Positions 58,901 through 64,000 of a stretch of DNA of 64,000 nucleotides are shown in pieces; within the stretch, counting starts at the first letter, position 1; the number at the start of each line of letters is the position of its first letter. This DNA is from Gaeumannomyces sp. JS-464. Its lineage: Eukaryota > Ascomycota > Sordariomycetes > Magnaporthales > Magnaporthaceae. The notes beneath the pieces are model-generated. The model worked only from the letters and a program-made list of their open reading frames with translations. It was not told the origin of the DNA and did not search any database. Location: NCBI GenBank assembly GCA_002197995.1, contig NGZR01000002.1, positions 5,952,001-6,016,000 of the forward strand, in the 5' to 3' direction. Both the position numbers and the translations under genes were made by a program.

Positions 58901-60430
58901 AGGGCATATTAAACTTTTCGATTTTTTAATAAAATACGGGATTTTATAAAAAAGGAAAAAAAATAAAACGAAGCGAAAATGTATCGATTACCGCCTATTA
59001 AACGAAATTACGATTAAAAACCGATATTTTTTACCTTTTATCGATAAATTATAAAATAAGCTCGGCAAAGCCTAGTATTTTACGGCTTTGGATTTACGAA
59101 AAGCTTATAGCTTAATACGAATTAAAAAGGGCTAAAAGTGGTTTACGGCTAAAAGCTAGCCCGGATTGGCAGGTTTACCGCAGTTTTTAAGCTTAGCGAA
59201 CGACACCCAATGCTATGCGTTACTAAAATGCTCGATTAGGGGAAGTGCGAAATTGCAAAGTGCAAAAAACATATGGCATAAAAGGCGAAAGCATAGCATT
59301 GGGAAATCGCTCGAGCGTACGTACCGTTCAAACTAAACAAAAAAACGAACGTACGGTATTCGTTCTTTTTACTAAAAACTAAAGGAATTACTTAAGCGGA
59401 AAGCACGGAGTAGGAAGAAAAAAAACCGATAAAAACCTTCGCAATGGCAAAATCGAGTTAACTATACGATTTACTAATATTCCGGATGGAATATTAAAAG
59501 AAAAAGGTTAAAGTAATAATCGATTACGAAATATAAAGCGATTATATATCGTTATAAGCGGTTAAACGGTGCAAAATTTTAACGAAACGGAAACATTAAC
59601 CGTACCAACTAAAAACGGTCGAAAAAATACCCGTCGCTTATAATAAGGGATAAATCGACCGAAAAATACGGTTAATAATATTACGCACCCGGAATGGGGA
59701 AAACGTTATTATTATATTAAATAAGCTGGATATAAAAAAAAAACGTTATTTTCGAAATCCTTTAATTTAAAAGAAATAATTTACGGATAAATTAGGCTAC
59801 CAGCTAGGTTTAATAAGAAAAGTTACGAGTAATTAAAACGGTTTATTAATTACGAACTTTAAACCGTGGGTATAAAAAGTAACAAAAAAAGGTTACAACG
59901 GTAATAAAGCTTAGCAATCCACTTTCGCATTTAGTATTAACGAATACATAACTATTTAAAGTGGAAAGCGATTAAAATAACCCAATTAATACTAAAAAAC
60001 GGCTCGCGAATGTTTTAAAAAAATATTACAAATACGAAAGTTGTTTCGAAAAAACCTAAAAACGGTGCTTTCCAAATATAAACCGTTTAATTTTAAAATT
60101 AAGCTTAAGCTAAAAACGCAGCTTAAGTATTAAAAGCTGTACTAATTTAGCCTCCGGCAATAAAAGGTGCTAAAAAATAACTAAAAGAAAACTTATAAAA
60201 AGGATATATTAAACCTTTCGATTTTCCAATAGGATATGAAATCTTATAAAAAAAGAAAAAAAATAGGACGAAGCGAATGTGTGTATCGATTACCGCCCAT
60301 TAAACGAGGTTATAATAAAAAATCGGTATTTTTTACCTTTTATTAACAAGCTGCGGGATAAGCTTAGTAAAGCCTAATACTTTACGGCTTTAAACCTACG
60401 AAAAGCTTATAGCTTAATACGAAAAAGCTA
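55938..60430 (+). mobile_element. Ty3/gypsy retrotransposon relic, copy 2 (gag to partial RT)
   Basis: The same strand and the same internal order as copy 1, with clear nucleotide similarity from the first bases after the LTR. The zinc knuckle lies at about 56905-56955. The first part of the reverse transcriptase ends at about 59119 (RKAYSLIRIKKG). A segment of about 1.3 kb is then repeated in tandem (59159-60421), after which sequence jumps to the tail that follows the chromodomain in copy 1. The rest of RT, RNase H, integrase and chromodomain are absent, and no 3' LTR was found. Confidence 0.85.
57851..60421 (+). repeat. Tandem duplication of a 1.3-kb protease/RT segment in gypsy copy 2
   Basis: Unit A (57851-59158) and unit B (59159-60421) both start with a GCCCGRATYGG stretch and end with GCTTATAGCTTAATACG. 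They share the same internal order with scattered RIP-type differences. The corresponding stretch occurs only once in copy 1 (about 39890-41160). Confidence 0.85.
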
Positions 60431-60785
60431 ACTTTGTAAATTGCCAAAAACTTTTAAAAAAGTACTAACAAAAACACTTACAAAAAAGTTAGCAAAAAAT
60501 AAAAAGGCGGGCCACCTACCATAGCCGTTTATTCGTATACCCGAACGGGTATATGAAAAGCGACCGTGGAAAGGATTAACCTTAGCTTAGCCAAAAGTTA
60601 AACCCGGGATTTACAAAGTGGGTATTATAAATAATCCCGTTTTACCACTAGGTTAAAAGGAAGCAACACTTACCGAAACCAAATAAGGCGAAAAAGTTTG
60701 CACCGAACGGTTAGTAAAAAAAAAATAAAATAAAATAAAAGCTCGATAAGCTCCGGGGTAAGCCCGAAAACTTATTAACCTTTAC

Positions 60786-60857
60786 GGTCGTACCGGGATT
60801 TAAACCCGAAACCTCGGCAGGAAAAAACTAAAGCTACACCCAGTGCGCCATAAAACC
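60786..60857 (-). other. tRNA-like sequence in the gypsy tail (copy 2)
   Basis: Counterpart of 49281-49350. The A-box-like TGGCGCACTGG is better preserved here, while the B box reads GGTTTAAATCC, which differs from consensus by RIP-type changes. The anticodon arm is again not foldable. Confidence 0.6.
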
Positions 60858-60913
60858 CAAGGAAGTTGTTAAAAGGAGTTACAACTTACCCCGGTTAAAA
60901 AGAGCAAGCAGGT

Positions 60914-61216
60914 TTAGGTTAGGATTAACCCCGGGCACCTGCCAATCGGAAGGAACGGAAGGAGCCACAAAGGGCTCGGAATGCGAAGCAACCTGGCGAG
61001 CCGCCTGGTCGGCCTCCTCCCGCTTATACCGCGACGCACCGCGCGCATTATCTTTTCCAGCCACATTCGCTTTTGTTTCCGAAAGCGGAGAACTTTCTCC
61101 TCCGCCTTTTCCAGCTTAGCTTTAAGTTTAAAGTATTGGACGACGATATTTCGAAGCTCGGAAAGGGAAGGCCTTAGGACGTCGCACCCCGAACGATTAA
61201 TCCGAAAACACTCCAC
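60914..61216 (-). CDS. Antisense coiled-coil ORF of unknown function in the repeat tail
   Basis: A 100-codon frame on the minus strand begins at MECFRINRSGCDVL and continues through LSELRNIVVQYFKLKAKLEKA to KVLRFRKQKRMWLEKIMRAV, then ends in low-complexity Arg/Leu/Pro sequence. Just upstream the frame continues as FRCVECF, so a Cys-rich start is possible. The long Lys/Glu/Leu heptad region predicts a coiled coil. From memory, this Cys-rich plus coiled-coil module recurs in repeats of Sordariomycete genomes; no function is known to me. A damaged copy lies at 49430-49700. It is probably part of the repeat and not a host gene. Confidence 0.45.
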   Translation of the reverse strand: MECFRINRSGCDVLRPSLSELRNIVVQYFKLKAKLEKAEEKVLRFRKQKRMWLEKIMRAVRRGISGRRPTRRLARLLRIPSPLWLLPFLPIGRCPGLILT

Positions 61217-61330
61217 GCACCGAAACGAGTTTTAAAGGGAAGCGTTACACTTTTTACGCCACTTGTGATAATAGCGTGGACAAAGGAATGAATAATATAT
61301 AGCGAGTACTCGTGGCATCCGAGCCAAGCA

Positions 61331-64000
61331 TCAAGCCTGCCCATGTACCTCCCGAAACTTGTCCAGCCGCTCCGAAACGCCACGGCCGTACTTCTTCTGC
61401 ATCCCGGCGAGCCACTCGTCACCGAGCTCCGGAAGCTGGGGTTTTGCCCCATGGTCGAGTAGCATCTCGGCAAATGACCAGAAGCCCCTCACAACTGCCG
61501 CGTTCAGCGCGCTGCCGTACTTGCCTCCTTGGGCGTTTGCATCAGCTCCCTTGGCCAGCAATAGCTCAACCAGCTCTGGCTCATCCGCGTGCACCGCAGC
61601 CTGCAGTGCCGAGCCGAACTTGCCCCCTTGCGCGTTAACGTTGATATCGGGCCAGTTGTCCAAAAGGAACCTGACGCACTTGATTTGACCCATGGCGCAC
61701 GCCGACTGCAGCGGGGTGCCGTACGTCCCGGCCCCGACGTTGGCGTCGGCGCCACGGTCCAACAAGAACTGCAACCTGACGACCCTGTTGTATTCGTCCC
61801 AAAGGAGCGGCAGCGATTCGACCGTCGCCTGCAGAGCGGTGGCGTGCCGTAACCCCGTGGCGTCGTTGACGTCGGATCCGTGGTCGAGAAGCAGCTCCAG
61901 CACCTTCAGCGCCTCCCAATTGTCGACACAGTCAAATCGCGCCGCCGCCGCGTGCCAGGCGCCGCCGGACCAGCCGCCCCGGGCATGGACGTCGGCACCG
62001 CGCTCAATCAGAAGGCGGGCGGTATGGATGCTTCCACTCCCGCACGCCGCCTGGAGCGCGGTCCCGTACATGCCGCCCTTGGCGTTGGGGTCCGCGCCGT
62101 GGTCGAGCAGCACGCGGACGTTCTCCTTCCCGCCGTGTGCGCTGGCCACCTGCAGCGCATTTCCGTAGACGCCGCCCTGCTGGTTGATGTTGGCGCCTTT
62201 TTCAAGGAGAAGCTCGAGCCATGTGGTTTTCAACGCACTTGCCGCAGCGGCACATAGTGCGCTTCCGAATTTACCTCCAATGGCGTTAACATCGGCACCA
62301 CTCTCTACCAACAGTTTGAGCGTATCCAACCGCCATTGGTGTTTGCAGGCGGCTTGCAGGGCGTTACCATATTTCCCCCCTTGTACGTTAACGTTGGCGC
62401 CCTTTTCCAGCAAAAACGGGATAATATCGCTCGAGCTCGAGTTCTTGCAAGCTGCTTGCAGGGCAGTTTCGTATTTCCCGCCCCGGGCATTGACGTCGGC
62501 GCCATTTTCCAGCAAAAGCTGACATGTGATGCGCCCCAATGGAAACTGGCCCAAGCAAGCTGCTTGTAGGGCAGTCCCATATTTCCCGCCCCGGGCATTG
62601 ACGTCGGCGCCATTTTCCAGCAAAAGCTGACATGTGATGCGCCCCAATGGAAACTGGCCCAAGCAAGCTGCTTGTAGGGCAGTCCCATATTTCCCACCCT
62701 GTGCATTGACGTCAGCGCCCCTCTCAAGCAAAAGCTCGATGAGATTGTGCACTTCACCGGCGCAGGCGGCTTGCAGGGCGTTACCATATTTCCCCCCTTG
62801 TGCATTAACGTCGGCGCCTCTCTCTAGCAATGACAAAAAATGCGCATTATAGTAACGAAGGTCGGCCTGCCGCCTTGTGTAACGCAGTCCCTTGCACGCC
62901 ACCACCCGCATTTATGTCAGCGCCGCTATCGAGCAGAAACTCTAGGGCTTGGGTAGGGCGGGAACCATAAGTCGATACAGCACGCGCTAGAGCGCACTCC
63001 GCCTCGTCGGTTGACAAGTTCAGATCGGCCCCGCGTCTGACAAGTAGTTGAACCACTTTGAGGCGATTCTTAGATGCGGCGGCTTGTAAAGCGGTCCCAA
63101 TTGCACCGTGTTGCGCATTGATGTCAGCGTCGTGGTCGAGCAGGAGATCCACAATCTCTGCATGTCCCCCCTCAGCTGCTGCGCGCAGTGCGCATCCGAG
63201 TGTTGCATTCTCTGCATTAACAAGGGCACCCATGTCTAGGAGGAGATGGACGATTGCCTTGCTCCCTCCATATGCCGCATCCGAAAGCGTTGCATCCAAA
63301 TCCTCCTGTGTCAAGTACTTGCAGGTGTTGGGACTTTTGCAGAGTAGCATCTTTGTGAGCTGGAGAAAGCCGAGCCGGGCAGTGAAGCACTGCGGTCGGT
63401 GAAACATGTAAGAAGGGGTCCTATAGTCAAAGTTCGACCTGTTCTCATACAGAGTCCAGCGCAGGCTGTTGCTCCGGATGCTGAGGGCGCGTGCAGCGAC
63501 CTGGATGACCTCGGTCGGCCAATCCTCGCGCGGCACCATCTCAAGATGTCGCGTCCAGTTAAGGGCCGCGTATCGTTGCAAACAGAGGCCCCTGGCTTCC
63601 AAATAGCCTATGGTGCTGGAGTAGAGGTGGTAGGAGAGGCACGAGTACGCAACGTGTAGGTGGGCTTCGACCTCGCTGAATGAGTAGAATCGCTTGGCCG
63701 GGTCCTCAGCAGTCCGAGCAGACGTTAGATACTCCTTGACTGAAAAATGAGCCAGCCGCACATGCGTGCTGCTCGCTTTGAAGTCGCTGCAGCCGCCGCA
63801 TTCGCTGCATGCGTCGGAGTCGTGGGAGTCACTGTAGATTTTGTAGGTGACAACTAGGCCAGATAAATATTTCAAGAAGATTTCGGGTTTGAACAGTCGC
63901 TCGGCATCATTTAAGGGGACGGCACATTCCGGGCGGAGGATGAAGATCTCAGCAAGCTGTTCAGGCTTGAGGTCCTCATTCGACGAGGCGAGCCACTTGA
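61331..64000 (-). CDS. NLR-like ankyrin-repeat protein, C-terminal part (runs off the window; one frame break)
   Basis: The stop codon is at 61331 and the gene continues past 64000, so the N terminus is missing. The first visible part (KWLASSNEDLKPEQLAEIF, FKPEIFLKYLSGLVVTYK, VRLAHFSVKEYLTSARTAED, YSCLSYHLYSSTIGYLEARG) is the winged-helix-like segment that follows NACHT in fungal STAND proteins. About 15 or more ankyrin repeats follow (typical unit LLLERGADVNAQGGKYGTALQAAC), ending in a short tail (ELGDEWLAGMQKKYG). A single-base shift lies near 62845-62870 in a repeat. By family knowledge such proteins act in non-self recognition and heterokaryon incompatibility, with the repeats as the sensing part. 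The effector domain cannot be seen. GC content is normal despite lying 80 bp from the RIP block. Confidence 0.88.
62472..62695 (-). repeat. Identical 108-bp ankyrin-coding tandem repeat
   Basis: The 36-codon unit (QLLLENGADVNARGGKYGTA) occurs twice at a period of 108 bp, and 62472-62587 appears identical to 62580-62695. Neighbouring units are clearly diverged, so this pair is a recent duplication or a product of gene conversion. Confidence 0.85.

Larger units (their letters stand above)
37255..61250. other. RIP-degraded AT-rich transposon block
   Basis: A sharp compositional switch at about 37,255 leads into 24 kb of A/T-rich sequence. By eye, CA and TG dinucleotides are scarce while TA is very common and CG is retained, as expected if repeat-induced point mutation converted CpA to TpA on both strands. 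Relic proteins show Gln to stop and Glu to Lys changes throughout. No intact gene was found. Identified parts are two gypsy elements, a LINE, a pogo-like DDE transposon, a palindromic MITE and an hAT relic, listed separately. Composition returns to normal at about 61,250. It could be an AT isochore or pericentromeric; the window cannot decide. Confidence 0.9.
60431..61250. mobile_element. Gypsy copy 2 tail
   Basis: It matches the tail of copy 1 (49065-49750) from an AAACACTTACAAAAAAGTTAGC stretch onward. It carries an extra insert of about 100 bp near 60500-60600, the tRNA-like sequence and the coiled-coil frame. RIP damage weakens toward 61,250, where normal sequence begins. Confidence 0.7.

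Overview
The window is nuclear DNA of a filamentous ascomycete, most likely a Sordariomycete (a Chaetomiaceae-like or Neurospora-like genome). The evidence is GC-rich genes with short introns (about 55-230 bp, CTAAC-type branch sites, YAG acceptors), single-copy eukaryotic housekeeping genes that read like Sordariomycete orthologues, TACCTAGG-type simple repeats between genes, and a 24-kb AT-rich block with the marks of repeat-induced point mutation (RIP).

Layout. Positions 1-37,130 form a normal gene-rich arm with eleven genes. In order they are a RanBP1/Yrb1 Ran-binding protein (+), a Taf14-like YEATS protein (+), a Zn2Cys6 transcription factor (+), an ADF-H protein with a PH-like C terminus (-), a PP2C phosphatase (-), the ESCRT-III subunit Vps2 (-), the mitofusin Fzo1 (+), the mitochondrial import receptor Tom22 (-), an Nha1-type Na+/H+ antiporter (-), a Pif1-family helicase (+) and the decapping enhancer Edc3 (-). 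They are not a cluster; each has its own promoter region. About 125 bp upstream of edc3 the sequence switches abruptly to RIP-degraded DNA (about 37,255-61,250).

That block is a nested transposon graveyard. It holds two same-strand chromodomain Ty3/gypsy elements (the first from 37,513, the second from 55,372), a Tad-type LINE lying inside the first, a pogo/Fot-like DDE transposon with an inverted partial second copy, a 430-bp palindromic MITE-like element and an hAT relic. Both gypsy copies carry an antisense tRNA-like sequence and an antisense coiled-coil reading frame downstream of the expected pol end. At about 61,250 composition returns to normal, and the 3' part of a fungal NLR-like ankyrin protein (-) runs off the right edge.

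A caution for any reader: eight of the twelve genes (taf14, the C6 factor, the ADF-H gene, PP2C, nha1, pif1, edc3 and the NLR) contain one or more single-base frame breaks, often at short homopolymers, in otherwise conserved sequence. Because several are expected to be essential, uncorrected sequencing errors are a better explanation than decay. The genes for Yrb1, Vps2, Fzo1 and Tom22 read cleanly once introns are placed.
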